Assembly (NCBI GenBank): GCA_021442155.1
Contig: CM038215.1
Coordinates: 212,096,982 to 212,160,981, forward strand
Length of the DNA stretch: 64,000 bases
Source of the DNA: Cymbidium sinense
Taxonomy: Eukaryota > Streptophyta > Magnoliopsida > Asparagales > Orchidaceae
Reading direction: 5' to 3'
A program made the translations under genes and the position numbers. Positions within the stretch are counted from its first letter, which is position 1, and the number at the start of each line of letters is the position of its first letter. A model generated the notes under the pieces. That model made no database searches, was not told the DNA's origin, and was given only the letters and a program-made list of their open reading frames with translations. Positions 1-13,539 of this stretch are shown here, one piece after another.

Positions 1-750
1 ATGAACTAATTCTAATCAAAAAAATTAGACGTAATGGTTTTCCTTCGTAAGAGAGGATAGACCCATCCCACTAATGCATTACACACAGGTGGCCAAAAGC
101 TAACACCTCTTATACTTTAAAATCATGTTGGCAGGTCATATGTAGATGCAAGATAGCTAGGCTGTTATTTGATTAGGAAGAAAGATAGAGTCCTAAACTC
201 ATTCCTTAAGAGACTAGACCATGATTGGTATAAAACATGACTTATACTAATGCAAAAATTTATCATCTTTTACACCATTTTGATACATACATTTTGTACT
301 AAGATTGGGACAATTATGCATATATGCATGATGAAATAAATTTATGGGCTAAATTAGTGGGAGGAGGTATTCTCCACTACAAGGGATTGCCCTCAAAGGT
401 CAAGCATATCCCTTATCCTACAAGAATAGAGAGTCTCCCTATTTAATAGTGACATAAGATGATATGCATGATGTGATAACATACAACATCCATTAAGGGG
501 TTGCTAAATCTTTTATTTATCTTGATTATGAACCTAAGATTTAAAGTGAGATTTTGAGTTGTATTAAAATTTAGTTATGAGTTATTTAGTGAGAATAAAA
601 ATTTAATTTTATCTTAAAGAGCCTACCGCATCCAAGCCACACATCAAATCATCACACTTTCAAAACCTATAAAAAGTATGTCATTTCTATTGCACAATAT
701 AAACACAATAATCAAACATATAAATTTTGTAAAATAATAAGAGACCGATC
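1..750 (+). repeat. U0: partial copy of the giant LTR family, cut by the window edge
   Basis: Positions 40-750 read in parallel with 3760-4470 in U1 and 30650-31370 in U3. Shared words include GCTAACACCTC near 100, AAGATAGCTAGGCTG near 151, AAGAGACTAGACCATGATTG near 208 and AGCCTACCGCATCCAAGCCACACAT near 619-645. The order of blocks is the same, so this is a colinear copy of the second LTR block. It stops at about 750-795, exactly where other copies carry the variable hairpin, and then gives way to unrelated minus-strand coding-like sequence. The left side continues outside the window. The call is by visual alignment only. Confidence 0.65.
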
Positions 751-2485
751 GGTATGCTCGATCGACCTCCATAGGGCGGTTGTGGCGGGGCTTGATTTTG
801 CAAGGCTAAAATCACTACCATCAACTCCTCTACCCTTCTCTCCATCCTATCAATTTGGTCATCTTTAAGCTTGATTTGAAGGAGGAATTATATTGAGTCC
901 AATGCCTCACCTTCCTCAACTACAACACCATCCTGGCTAGGCTGCTTCCTATGCAAGGATCATCAGGTATCTACCATGTGAATTTCTATAATATCATCTA
1001 ATAGGTCATCCTCATCGGCGTTAAAATCAACCATACCTTCCTCTTGGTTGGACTGATCATCCCATACTATATGCCTCATCGTAGCATGATAGTCCTCCAA
1101 AATCTCATCCAAAGATCTATCATCCACACCGGTCCTACTAGAACATAGGCTGAATGGTGACTCCCAACTAGACTGATCTTTGAAGAGTGCACTGAATGTT
1201 CTGGACAGGGGGAGTGCTTTCTCTAACTAACTCAATAATCATATGAATCACCTTCATCTCTTTCTTTCTTCTCCTCCAACTATGCTGGTGGAGTGACCAC
1301 GATACTCTTGGGCCACCACTCCTTCCTCTCCACTGTTGGGATGGAAGGTCAGTGAGCTTCGACCTCATCTCAGCAGTAGATAGAAAAGTGTGGATTGCGT
1401 GTATCACCAAGGGGGATGCTCTCTCTCTCTCTCCATATGTGGACTTATGGAACTTGATAGGGACTTCAGATGGTGGAACATTAATGGGTGACAGTGATCG
1501 GTAAGTGGAGCAGTGTAATGGGGGTGACTCAGACTGTCTCTCCATCGAAGATATCCTCCTATGGCTAGAATCGGTGAGTACAATCATGTTTGATTGATCG
1601 TCCCTATCAGCATGTCGATCAGAATGATCAATTCAAAGCGAGGCTATCAACTGCCTCGTGAACCTTCTCTTATCCACCCTCCTTGCTTGGGCTATGACTT
1701 TGGCCTCTATGGCCCTTTCCCTATGGATATGATCCGTAACACTCCTTGGCATCACACGTCTCAAGTTATGCAAGGCAGCAGACTTCGAGCATCTGTGGGC
1801 TATCCCAACTCTCTTGAGCACATATTGTTGACTAGTATAAGGCCTCCTCCTCTCCCTAACTGGTGTATCATACTTTGTAGATTGTGGGGGTGATGCAATA
1901 ATCTTCCTAACATCCTCCTCTCCCTCTGCAACTGAAAGGGGGTGGAACTTATAGCCACTAAGAAGGGAGAGGTCTCACGAGGGGATCCCTCCTCAGCTAC
2001 ATGGGAGGCTTCCTCGACCTCCATCATCATGCGCTCAAAATGACTTTTAATTTTGTAGTTCTTGTTATGATGTTGTGTCTTGGTTAGTGGAGTAGAACGG
2101 GAGATAGAACCAACCTCAAACATGGGGGAGACTATCTCAGAGGTTGAGACAGACTTCCCCTTCAAGACTAGGAAAACTATAGAGGCAGTCTAGATCAAAC
2201 TGTGGCAGGCACAACTGGCACAATTGGTACTCATGGCAGGGGAACCTCTACAGCCTTCCTCTTTAGCAAGGGGAACTCAAAATCAGAGTATAGATCAAAC
2301 TATAGAAGTGGCTTCTTATTTGCCACCTCCACTCTAATGGCAGTGGTGAGGGTAGGTCCCCAGGTGATTTTGAAGTTCTCAAAGCCAAGACCAAACTTAG
2401 TGATGGGGGCTATGGTGAGTATGCCCTGATCCAGGGACAAATCCACACTAGAAATAAAGGAGAAAATAAGCTTATCGGATGACAT
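751..2485 (-). pseudogene. Broken minus-strand coding region of unknown family, possibly a retroelement gag-like ORF
   Basis: I do not recognise this family. On the minus strand a reading begins at an ATG at 2485 with a good plant context (CACC before ATG) and can be followed through several frame breaks down to about 750. The open pieces are 2485-2300, 2165-1800, 1821-1633 and 1587-1168, followed by an acidic piece near 1150-970 and a coiled-coil-like piece near 870-830 containing DDQIDRMERRVEEL, ending in a Pro/Gln-rich tail. The middle part is Arg-rich and basic. The GC content is visibly higher than in the surroundings, which fits a former coding sequence. There is no zinc knuckle, DTG, YxDD or DDE motif, so it is not pol. 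It could be a gag, an extra ORF of a gypsy element or a captured gene fragment. It is inactive as it stands. Confidence 0.4.
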
Positions 2486-3054
2486 GGTGGAAGACTAAGT
2501 GCTTGAAGGAAGAAAGAAATAGGGCTTCTATTGAAAGAGACATAGAATTATGCTTTTGCTTTGTTGTTGTTGACTTTTATTTTTGATTTTAATTGGAACC
2601 CTCATTTAATAAATTTGATTATATTAAATGTGATTCATTTGTATGTTCGAGAAATTTGGAAATTTTTGGAGAAGAATCTCTTGATTTTCTTTTGGAACTT
2701 TATTGGAATTTTGATAAATGTTGGATGAACATTGCTTTACCAACTTAGTGGTAACAAGTTCTTGATTTTGTTTATATTTTCATTGATTTACTTAGAAAGT
2801 TCTCTTTTACCTATTGGAGGCCCAATAGGGATTTTAAGACATACTTGGAGTGAGGTCCTAAAACTTAAAGGATGTTGGACACCTTTGCTTAAGGATGAAA
2901 AGTAAGGTGCCCAATGAAAAGATTAATAGTCTTGGGCTTATAAAAAATAATTTCACTGATGATGCTTGGAGATAATGATTGGCTACTAAAGATGGAGAGT
3001 AGAATAATCCCCAACATCACTAGAAAAATTTATGGTATTTTAATTTAGAGTCAT
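2486..3054. other. Unassigned AT-rich stretch upstream of U1
   Basis: I see no ORF of substance. Next to the ATG at 2485 the sequence could be a 5' leader of the broken minus-strand ORF. The region 2810-2890 contains a short inverted word pair (TTGGAGGCCCAATA at 2814-2827), and TGTTGGACACC occurs at 2873. That last word resembles the LTR start at 3055 and may be a remnant of another LTR edge. Confidence 0.3.
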
Positions 3055-4462
3055 TGTGGACACCAAGTAGATCTTAGAGGGTACTTATTGAAGTGATTGG
3101 GTACCATATTAAGGTATGATGTAGTATCTCGAAAGATGAAAACATCACCCTATAATGGACCTAATCACCTAATAAGGACTCCTAAGGCAGACGAGTCTTC
3201 ATATATACTAGAGATCTTTCTCCTGCTTTACATAGAAAAGTAAAGTAAGGTTTATTTTATATCGGGTTCTTTAATTCCCTATGAAAGCAAGCTTTGTAGT
3301 TAATTATATCCTAAGAAATAGGGATTTTTTAATAATACTCTTGATTAAAGTAGTCAATCAGCATCTCGATTCTAAGGTTAGACTATCAAAGATTTGATAT
3401 TTTGGAAAATCAAGTGGGAAGACTCGATTTGGAAGACTTATTTTTAGATTCCAAAGGAGGACAAGTAGGGAGCACTCATGACACTAGGAAACATAGTAAG
3501 TGCTCCAATCTATCTTACAATGAGGCTTTATATGTTTAAAAGTGAGAGTTTAGTTTAGTTTGAGTTGGAATTTTATTAGAATACTAGGGCTTATAATTCA
3601 TCAATACAATATTATGGAAATGCGTAAGAGGTGAGGACTTATACTCATAGCCTAAAGGAAACAAGCAACCTTAGATCTTAAATATAGGATGCTTTAGTGC
3701 ATGCTGAGAGCACGACTTAAATCTAAATGAAAAATGGGATATAATGGTTTACCTCTATAAGAGAGGGTAAATCATCCTGACTCTTCTGAACATACAACCG
3801 CCTGGAGTGGCCACCAGCTAACACCTCCTACAATTCAAAATCATGTAGGGCAGTCTTACATAAGTGCAAGATAGCTAGACTGTTATTTAATTAGGAAGGA
3901 GACTAGAGTCCTAAAATTGCTCTATAAGAGACTAAATCATGATTAACATAATGGCATGACTTAGACTAAATGCTAAATTTTACAAATTTTTATATCATTT
4001 TGATACATTAATTTGGACAAAGGCTTGGGATACTTATGCCTAAATGCATGATGAAATATAATTATTAGCTAAATCAGGAGAAAGTGTTTTTCACTACAAG
4101 GGATGCTCTCACAAGTCAAACATTCCCTTATCATGCAAGAGTGGAGACTCTCTCTATTCAAGAATGAAATAATATGATATGCATGATATGAGAACATACA
4201 TCATTCAGCTAAAGAAATTTTAAATCTTTTAATTATCTTGATTATAGCTTAAGCTTTAGAGTGTGGTTATGAATTATTTTAAAACTTAGTTATTAGTTAT
4301 TAATGAGGATAGAAAAATTAATTTTATTCTAAGAGTCTACCATATCCATGCCACACATTCAATCATCAAACTTAAGAAATTAATGAAACATATGCCATTT
4401 CTATTGCATAAGATAAACACAACAATCAAGCATTCATGGATTCTTTAAAATAATAAGGGGTC

Positions 4463-4488
4463 GGTGTGGCCGGGTATAGCCGTACACC
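4463..4488 (+). other. Variable GC-rich hairpin inside U1
   Basis: GGTGTGGC at 4463-4470 pairs with GCC(GT)ACACC at 4479-4488 around a short loop, in an otherwise very AT-rich LTR. Flanking sequence is conserved between LTR copies, but the hairpin itself differs from copy to copy (compare 57323-57342). Confidence 0.45.
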
Positions 4489-5644
4489 CTAAAAAAGAGA
4501 GAAATTGGGTGGACGAGTTCTACCCTTATATAACTCGGATTACAATAATTTTTTACAACTTAAATTAAAGAAAATATTATGAGGGCCTTCATTCTTCACT
4601 CTTCTTTCTTTCCTTTAGTTTGAGTTGCTCTAAGGCTTCATAGGGCATCCAAGGACTTTGCCATCTAGCCATTGCCCATCCTAAACCTCATATCACTAAT
4701 CCTAATGCCTACTATAAAATTACATATTTGGAAGAATAAAATCTAACTACACCTATAAAATAGATGTTAGCTAAACAAACATACAACCCAAGCAATTATA
4801 CTTTATAAATTTAGACTTAGCACCGTGCACATGGGTAACCAAGCCTATATGTCCTAACATGGATTATACTTAGGGGCATAAGTTACATAAAAAGCATTTA
4901 TATTTATTTTAGCAGCCCCATTAGCATAATACCCTTCAAAAAATAATATTTGGCTAACAATGGCCTATCATCTAGTCTACACACAATAGTCTAAACATCG
5001 AGTCTAAAATATTACATCATAAAATAAAATGCAACATCACATCATACATCATCCTAACTCAGAGCTAGAAGTGGTGACTTAGCTTTCTAATGTGTGTCCT
5101 TAGGCTTAGTGTGATATGTTTTATTAGGCTTTAGGGTTATAATTATCTAAGATTTAGAATGTTCAGGTTAAATATGAGGGTGGTTTTATTTTAGGTCATT
5201 AAGAGGATTTGCAAATTTTAATTTCTATTTTATTGTGTTTCATTTGATATTTACTTTGCATCTAATTATTATAAAGAGAGGAAGGAGATTTAACCTTCTT
5301 TACCCCTACACTAAGTTATTTTCTAAAGAGTGTATTATTGCAATTTTGGTTTCTTTTAGTGGATGGTTTATTATGTATTTTTATTAAATCTATGTTTGGG
5401 TTAATCATAAAGAATCTTATTGAACATGAATGGCATCTTAAGATTAATGAAATTGAATTACCATCACATAGATAATGTCACACCATTCCTTTTCATCATT
5501 AATAACATGCATATGATCTTGAACGTAGAATACTTATACATGTAATGTATTTTGGCACACTTAAATGATTATGAATGCATATACTTTTGGTAAAAAGAGG
5601 GATTTTCATTCTTTAGTTAAATATACATACACATGTATTAAAGA

Positions 5645-5995
5645 TTTAAGTAAGTACATGTCATTGTTTAAACCAGAAAAGTGAGATAATCTAAGACCTC
5701 CTTGGGGCTACTTAAAGCCTCGTATTCCCGGGATGTCCAGACTATATACTTACTATCTTAAATACATATGAATGTATACACAACTATGAGAATGAGAATC
5801 ATGCAAAAGATTGTATATTAATAAATTTATTTATTCATGTAAAGTAAAGTTCTATCTAAATTCTAGTATATGTACACATAAGAATGAAATCAAGTAAGTA
5901 CGTGCCATTGTTAACCAGAGAAGATAGGTAATCTAAGACCTCTGTGGGGCTACTTAAAGCCTCGTAATCTCAGGATGTCCAGATTATACAGTTAC
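5645..5995 (+). repeat. Two copies of the ~100-bp LTR subrepeat (period ~245 bp)
   Basis: The words GTCATTG, AAACCAG, TCTAAGACCTC, GGGGCTACTTAAAGCCTCG and GGATGTCCAGA recur in the same order at 5660-5745 and 5903-5980. A variable AT-rich linker separates the copies. Equivalent arrays occur in all other copies of the LTR with one to three units. Confidence 0.75.
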
Positions 5996-8079
5996 TAACA
6001 TTCAAACATATGTAAACATACACATGAATAATGAAAATAAAATAATACTTTAACATGTTTTAGCTATAAACAAATATAAATCATATAGAATATTCATAGC
6101 CAACATCAATTCAAATCTTCATTTATAATTTTGAAAATAGTTTTGAAATTTATTAGCGATATTAGCCACACATATAATAAGATTAATTCAACACATGCAA
6201 CTTACACATAATTAAATTCAATTTATTCTTTTATTTGAAAACATGAATGGATGATATCAAATGACATGCAAAATTTATAATGATTGAAAAGGAATAATCA
6301 AAAACTTTCACATAAACCATTCAGCTACATTAATTCACAAGGACAACCATATTAAATAAAATCATTTAAAATCAACCAATGCTATGGAATTTAATGTTTA
6401 TGTTTAAATTATTAAACTTAAAGAGGACAAATAACATTTGTTGTTTTCCCCCATCCCAAGTGAGTGATTTAATGTGTTTAAGGAAAGGTAAATAAATGAA
6501 TTTAATGCATTGATTAAGTTAAAGTCTTTAAGCAAATAATTTATTTCCCCTTTCCCAAGTCTCTTTAATTCAATTAATCATTTAATTATGAGCCTCCATA
6601 GATATGCAAATGAGAAATTAAAATTGCAATGCACTTAGGGACCTAATGCAATGAGGCTCATAATTAAATATTAATTAAATTAAAAAGGATTTAAATAAGT
6701 ACTTATATGATATTTCCACACCCATGGGTTAACTATAATTTCTTTAGGGGTCTTTATGTTATTAATCACATAAAGGGGAACCCAAAAATTCAATTTAGAT
6801 TATCTGAAGCAATCATCATTTTAATTTTGTTTAATTTCATCATTAATTACTTAATCATTCCTTAATTAACCATAAGTCAATTAACCCTTATATAGAAAGA
6901 TATTTAAACAAATGACCAAGGAAGAGGCCTCAGTCATTTACCCACATCATTACACTATTAACAATGATTAATCAAGTTTAATTAATAAATTTTTCTATTT
7001 GATATTTTTAATAATTATTAAATCACTTAATGAGGGTAATTAATATTTGAATTTTAAATTCCCCTAATTACTTAACCAATAAATATAAAAAAATTATGGG
7101 AGATAAAGGACACATAATGAATCAACACATCCAATTTGAGATCAATTGTCAAGTAATCAAGCCATTTATGGTAATTAGGAAAAATTTTCAAAAATATTTT
7201 TTTTTCTCCTTTAATTATTTTATAACTCATAATTTTGATGATTTTTTTAATAATTAAATCCCATTATCTAAATCAACATGGTAGATTGCTTTCCATGTGG
7301 TGATCATGAGATTTAATCATTTATGTATTGATAATCATCTGATGGTATTCATATCAATGAGAGAAATTAAATCATGATCCAAGTTTGAAATGCAGATTAA
7401 TCCCTTTGAAAATATTTGGGAGAGATTTAAGGAGATCTACGATGAAAATCACATCATGAAAAATCTTTTTCAAAATGCAACTTTCTTGGATTTCTACATT
7501 GCAGAATTTACCTTGTTGGTCTCCAGGCGGAAAGGTAGCCCGTCTTGAAGAGACAAAGCTATTAAAATGAGTGCCTTTGCATAGGAGTAAACAATGTCAC
7601 TATAATCACCAAAGTTGGTCTATGAGTGATCTCCCGATGCTCAAATCGATTGGGAATCAATTCATTTTGACTCATTGGAGCTTGAGGAAGGTGTGAAAAA
7701 AGTTAATTAAAGTTTTGTGGTTTGGGTGGGGTTGGATGAACATAGGGCTTGGTTTTGCTTGGGTTTGGTCTCATCAATGATGGGAAGCACAAGAGGGTTC
7801 AAGGATGCTTTAGGGATGCTCATAAACTCTCAAATGAACTCCCTGTCTAGTTTGAATTGGATGGGGAGGAGTATACTCTCCTTTCCAAAGGATCAAATGA
7901 CTAGGATCATTTCATCTTTTGGCAGTCGTTCGGCTGTCGCAGGCAGCCAGAGGTGTTAGTGATGGGCTGAGGTGGAAGTTCTTAAGTTGCTGAAGGCATG
8001 TCATGGGCTGAGGTGGTGTGTACCTCCTCCCCCCAAGTGGTCCAATGGGAAGACATGGGTTAGCTTACCTTCTCTTAAC

Positions 8080-9560
8080 CCATGACTGAACCCAATCAAC
8101 GTTGGGTCAGGTGGGTCAGTGGTCCATGTGCCCAACATGAGCTAAGAGTGGCTGCCAAGGGTTGGTGAGTAAGTAGGACCATCCAAATGAGTATTTTCAT
8201 CTCATTTGGATAGGTTTACCCAATGGGTTTTGGCCTAATTCGAGTCAACCATGGGTTGGGTTCATTTGGGCTAACCCATGGTGACCCAAAGATGGGACAT
8301 GCCAAGTTTGGTTGGGTTTGGACTTGATTTGAATGAGTTTGGCTCCATTTGACTCATATCAATTAGGTTAGGTTGACCAATTGATTAAATTGGGCAACCC
8401 AAGAGTTTGAATGTGCTCAAATGATGATTTAGGATGTGTTGGTGCCATCATTTTAGTTTAATTTGAAGTGGATTTAATTTTATCTCATTTGGGTTCATAT
8501 GGGTCAAATGGGCTAAGTTGACCAATTTGGTCAAATTGGCTTCGGTGGAGGAGGGTTGATTTAGGTTTAATTGATGATTTGAGAATGATTTTAAGTGTTG
8601 ATTTGAGTTGATTTGGATTAGGGAAGAGTTTGGTTTAATTGAACCCTTTAGGTTAATTTGGGTTAAATGGGTCACTCGAGTTGGTTTGACCAAATTGGAT
8701 TCAATTGAGGAATAGATCATGTACAATAATCAATTTATGATGCATTTAAGTCATTGGTTTCAATCAATTTGATTTAACTCAATTTGACCCTTTAGGTCAA
8801 ATTGGATTAACTTGGGTCAAGGGGCCAAATGGGCTTGGTTAGATATAATTGGTGGTGAAATCATATTCAATACATAATTCATGATTGATTGGATGTATTA
8901 GTTTTAATCAATTGAGTTTGGAATGAAGTTTGGCTCAAATTGATTAAAAAAGGCTAATTGAGTTAGCTTGGGTCAAGCAATCAAATTAGCTTGGTTTGAC
9001 CCAATCAATTATAATTGGTCAATCAAGGATGATCAACAATCATTGTTGAAGGTATTGAATGAGTTGGTTCAATCTAATTTGGGTTAAATTGAGGTTTGGA
9101 TCAAATTGATCATTTAGGTCACTTTGGGTCAAGTGGATCAATTGTGGTAATTGAGTTGGGTTTGGTTGAGTTGGGTTGAATTGAGTTCAATGATGGGTTT
9201 AAGATTTATTGATAGCTTTGATTGCAATTGATTTGGATCTAATTGAATTTTAGCTCATTTGGACCCTTTTGGTCAAATGGGCTAGGTTGGGTTAATTGGA
9301 TTAGTTTAGTTCAATTAGCTTGATTGTGGGTCTTGAAAGGGATTGAAATGATGTTTGAATGGTTGAAGTGCTTTTGTGAAAATTGATTGGACTTGGTTCA
9401 ATTGAAGAGGTCTAGAGTCATAAGATGATGGGATGATTGTAGAATTGATTTAGGTTAAAGGTTACATCAATTTGGCTTGGAGCTTGGATATGAATCAAAA
9501 CCCAATTAAGGTTGATTTCATTGGGTTGGTTGGTTTTAGATAAGCTGATAACCATGGGTT
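8080..9560 (+). repeat. TTGACC/GGTCAA-rich low-complexity part of U1
   Basis: Short degenerate words such as TTGGGTCAA, TTGACCAAATTGG and CAATTTGACCC recur continuously with no fixed period. Reading frames here are by-products of the repetition. TTGAC(C/T) is the core of the plant W-box; whether these sites are bound is not shown by the sequence. Confidence 0.7.
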
Positions 9561-10726
9561 TTAGTTTAGGTAGGTAGGTGGACCCCTACCTAGGGTATAG
9601 CTAGGTGGGAATGGTTTCTTAAGTCCTTAGGTTTGGGTTTAGTGTTCCCTTAGTCACTAGAAGTGTCCTATGACTAGAGAAGTCCTAGTGTCTAGAAGAT
9701 TCCTAAGTCTAAGATAGGAAGGGAGAATCCTTATTCTAAAAGTGAGGTTAACACTTTCCTTTCCTTCTTTTGGATTTGTTTTGCTTTAGGCTACATAGAG
9801 CCTACCAAGTCTTTGCCCTCTAGCCACTGCTCATCCTAAATCCCATAGCACTAATCCTAATCCTATTACAAAAATTACATATTTCTGAAAAATGAAATCT
9901 AACTAGACCCACGAAATAGATGATAGCTAAACAAGCATACAAGACAAGTAATTATACTTCACATGTTTGGACTTAGCACCGGGTCACCAAGCCCACCTGT
10001 CCTAACTTGATTATGCTTAGGGGCAATAAACAACCTATAAGAACATTTATATTTACTTATTATTACAGCATCCCCTTTAGCATTATCCCAAAAATATCAT
10101 TAGGCTATTAACGACTTAACATCTAGTCTATATATAAAAAAATCCTAACATTCAGTCTAAAATATTACATCATAAAATAAAACAATACCACAACATACAC
10201 TGGCCTAACCGAAAGGCTAGAATTGGTGACTTAGTATTCTAATGTGTGTGTTAAGGTTTAGTGTGGTATGTCTTTGTTAGGCTTTAGAAGTATGATTATC
10301 TAAAGTTCAAGATTATTTAAGTTAAATATTAAGGGACATTCCACTTTAAATCTTTGAATGAATTGATTAATTTTAATTTACTTTCTCATTTTATTTCATT
10401 TGATGTTGACTTAACATCTAGTTATTATAAAGAGAAGAAAGAGGAGGTTGACCCCCTTCATCCCTATCCTAAGTTGTTTTCTAAGGATATATTATTATGA
10501 CTTTGGTTTCTTTAATGAATCATTTATTAAATATTTTTTATTAAACTTAAGTTTAGGTTAGTCTTAAAGGATCTTATTCAAACACGAAAGTCATCTCAGG
10601 ATTAATAAAACTGAATTACCATTATATGAATAACATTCCACCACTTCTTTCCATCATCAATAGCATACACATTTCTTCATTTTTATCATTCAAGGTATTT
10701 GATTTATTACACATATTTATACTTGT

Positions 10727-10750
10727 AATATATATATATATATATATATG
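10727..10750. repeat. (AT)n microsatellite
   Basis: A short uninterrupted TA/AT run lies inside U1' and is absent at the corresponding place in U1. Confidence 0.85.
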
Positions 10751-10849
10751 CATGTTTAGCACACTTGAATATTCACTAATGCATGTATTTTGGTAGAAAA
10801 GAAAGATTTCATCCCTTAGTTAAGCATATATACACATGTATTAGAGATT

Positions 10850-11195
10850 TAAGTAATTACGTGTCAATGTTAAACCAGGAAAGTGAGATTATCTAAGACC
10901 TCCTTGGGACTACTTAAAGTCTCATATTCCTGGGATATTCATACTATATACTTGCTAACTTAAATACATGTAAATATTTACACAAGCGGAATGAAATGAT
11001 CATGATAATATAATAGCCTTTATTCATGTAAAATAAAGTTTTATCCCAAATTCTTGCACATGCATACACATGAATGAAATTAAGCAAGTATGTGCTATTG
11101 TTAAACTAGAAAAGTGAGATTATCTAAGACCTCCTTGGGGCTACTTAAGTCCTCGTGTTCCCGGGATGTCTAGACTATATGCTTGCTAATTCCAA
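10850..11195 (+). repeat. Two copies of the ~100-bp LTR subrepeat in U1'
   Basis: Copies at about 10862-10950 and 11095-11185 carry AAACCAGGAAAGTGAG or close variants followed by ATTATCTAAGACCTCCTTGG. The number and spacing match U1. Confidence 0.75.
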
Positions 11196-13539
11196 ACATA
11201 TGTAAACATACACATGAATCATGGAAATAAAATAATCCTTTACCATGTTTAAGTTGTAAGTAAATGTAAATTTTATTGAACATTTATAACCAATATTAAT
11301 CTAAAATTTATATCATTAGCTTATAGTTTTGAAAATAATTAAGGATTTATCAGTGATAATAGTCACACCTTATAATAATATTTATCCAACACATGCAACT
11401 TAGATGTAATCATATTCTTTTGATTTATTTTAAAAATATGATTATATGACACAAATGGCATGCATATTTATGATGCTTGAAAATAGATAATTAAATATTG
11501 CCACATAACATATTCAATTACATTGAGTCGTAAGGATAATGAAGCCAAATAAATATTCCTTAAGACTAACCTAACTTCTTATGAAATTTGATTTTGGTGT
11601 TTGAATTATTAAGAGGTAAAGAGAAGATATAATACTTGGTATTTATCCCATCCCATGTTGGTGATTTAATATGTTCAAAGAAAGTAATTAAGTAGGTTTT
11701 ATGGATTGATTAGGTTCAAGTCATGAAACACATTAATTTAGTTACCCCACCCTAAGCTTCTTTAATTTAATTAACTACTTGATCATGAGCCTTCAATGAT
11801 ATGATTTTAGAAAAGTAAAATTTGCAATGCACCTAAAAGAATCAAATGCAATTAGGCTCATGCTTAAAAGTTAAATAGATTAAAGAAGGAAAGAATCTAA
11901 GTTAAGTACTCTTATGATATTTTCACACCAATGAGTCAACCATAATTTTCTAAATAACATTATGTTATTAAACACATAAAGGGAAACTAATGAATTATAT
12001 TTAAATTAACTGAACTAATCATTAATTTAGTTTGATTTCTATCTTATCATTGTTTTTTTAATTAATCATTAATTATTACATGTGTTAATTAACCCTCCTA
12101 AGAAAATATATTTAGAAAAATAATTAAGAAAGAGGCCCTAATTAATTCTTCTCACAATTTCCACTATTCATAATGATTATTCATCATAAATTATTTGAAT
12201 TTTCACTGTTAAATAATTTTAATAAATATTAAATTAATTAATGAGGATAATTAAGATTGAAATTCTACATTCTTTAAATTACATGGCCAATAATTCTAGA
12301 AAAATAATGGGAGGTAGAAGACATCCCATAAAATCATCCCATCAAATTTGGAATTAATTAGCCAAGTAGTTAAGCCTTAATTAAGGTAATTAATCTAAGC
12401 TTCAAACTTTAATTAAGCACTATTCACTAGACATAAATGAGGGATTTTATTTTTCTTAAATTCTCCTCTATCTAACGTTTTCAAAATTGGGTTATTTATA
12501 TTTTTTGATTTTTCTATAATTAGTTATAATTTTTTGAAGTTCTGGCCTTTTAATTACACCTTTTAAAGCCTAATTATCCTTTTAAACCATCGACGTCATG
12601 CGCTCACATGAATGCTTTCCATGTGCATGTGGTGATTGATTATTTAAACCATCGACTGACGGTGATGGCCGGACATAATTTGTCTTGGCAGACCTTGGAT
12701 CGATTTCCATGATTTCAAAGGGATTATAATCTAGCATGATTAATCAAGTTCATCCATTCTAATCATGCGGAATGGATGACCGATGATTCGTCATCCCACA
12801 AGAGCCAGAAGATGTACACTGTCCGCCTTTCGCTGCTCAGTTTGAGCTCACTGGAGCTTGTTTGATGGCGAAATTGACTCCAAAATGATCATAGGAGAGA
12901 TCTAGAGGATCCTATAGTGGAAATTGCATGAAATCACATTTCACTTCAAAAAGACAAACCTGAAACTATAGTTGCATTTTTTACATCACTATATAGACGA
13001 TTATTGATAGAAGCTTCATCTTGAAGAGATGAAGCCCTGTTTAGAAGTTCGCAAGCTGTGACAATTGCTCTGTGGACAAAATTTCACCACAAAACTCATC
13101 AGAGTTTATCTAGGGACATTTTCTGGAGCTAGAATCGCTCGAAAAATGATTCATTTTTGTTCGCCAGAGTTAGGTGAAGGTGTGAGAAGAGTTTATTTGG
13201 GTTTGGTGGAGATTTTGGAAGCTTGGATGGACAAAGATCTTGGGTTAAATAGGGGTTGGTCTCGCCTACGGAATGCTCTAAGGAAGGTGCGTGTTGAGTT
13301 TGAATCCACGGGGAGGAGTATACTCTCCTCCCTAGTTAAACCAAAGCTGAGATTGGTTCAGCCTTTTGCAACAATCTGGTTGAGGTAGGTGGTTGGAGGT
13401 GACATGGGAGTGTTGAAGTGGCTGAAGATGAGAGGCTAAGGGAATATAGGGGTCTGGCACGAGGTGTATAACCTCTCTTAGGTGGACCAATGGGTTTCCA
13501 TGGGTGAACATACCCTCTTAGGGCCAAAGGCTGAACCCA

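Larger units (their letters stand above)
3055..9753 (+). repeat. U1: giant LTR of the resident Ty3/gypsy family, about 6.7 kb
   Basis: The copy starts with TGTGGACACCAAG at 3055, comparable to TGTTAGGATGCC (U4) and TGAGGGACACC (U2), and ends with GAGGTTAACA at 9753, so it has the TG...CA ends of an LTR. In order it holds the opening block (3055-3620), a block with the GCTAACACCTCC word (3740-4470), a GC-rich hairpin near 4463-4488, the block with CTTAGCACCG near 4814, two copies of the ~100-bp subrepeat (5645-5995), an AT-rich part, a sequence with GGGGAGGAGTATACTCTCC near 7863, a TTGACC-rich part and the closing block (9600-9753). No coding capacity is supported. Family membership with a gypsy element follows from U4, which sits directly 3' of an integrase remnant. 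Confidence 0.72.

Noticed and set aside
1594..1893. Plus-strand frame of 99 codons
   Set aside because: It is antisense to the better supported minus-strand coding remnant and has no motif.
5645..5995. Regularly spaced conserved repeats resembling a CRISPR array
   Set aside because: Repeats are about 100 bp and only one to three per array, linkers are AT-rich LTR sequence, and the context is a plant retroelement.
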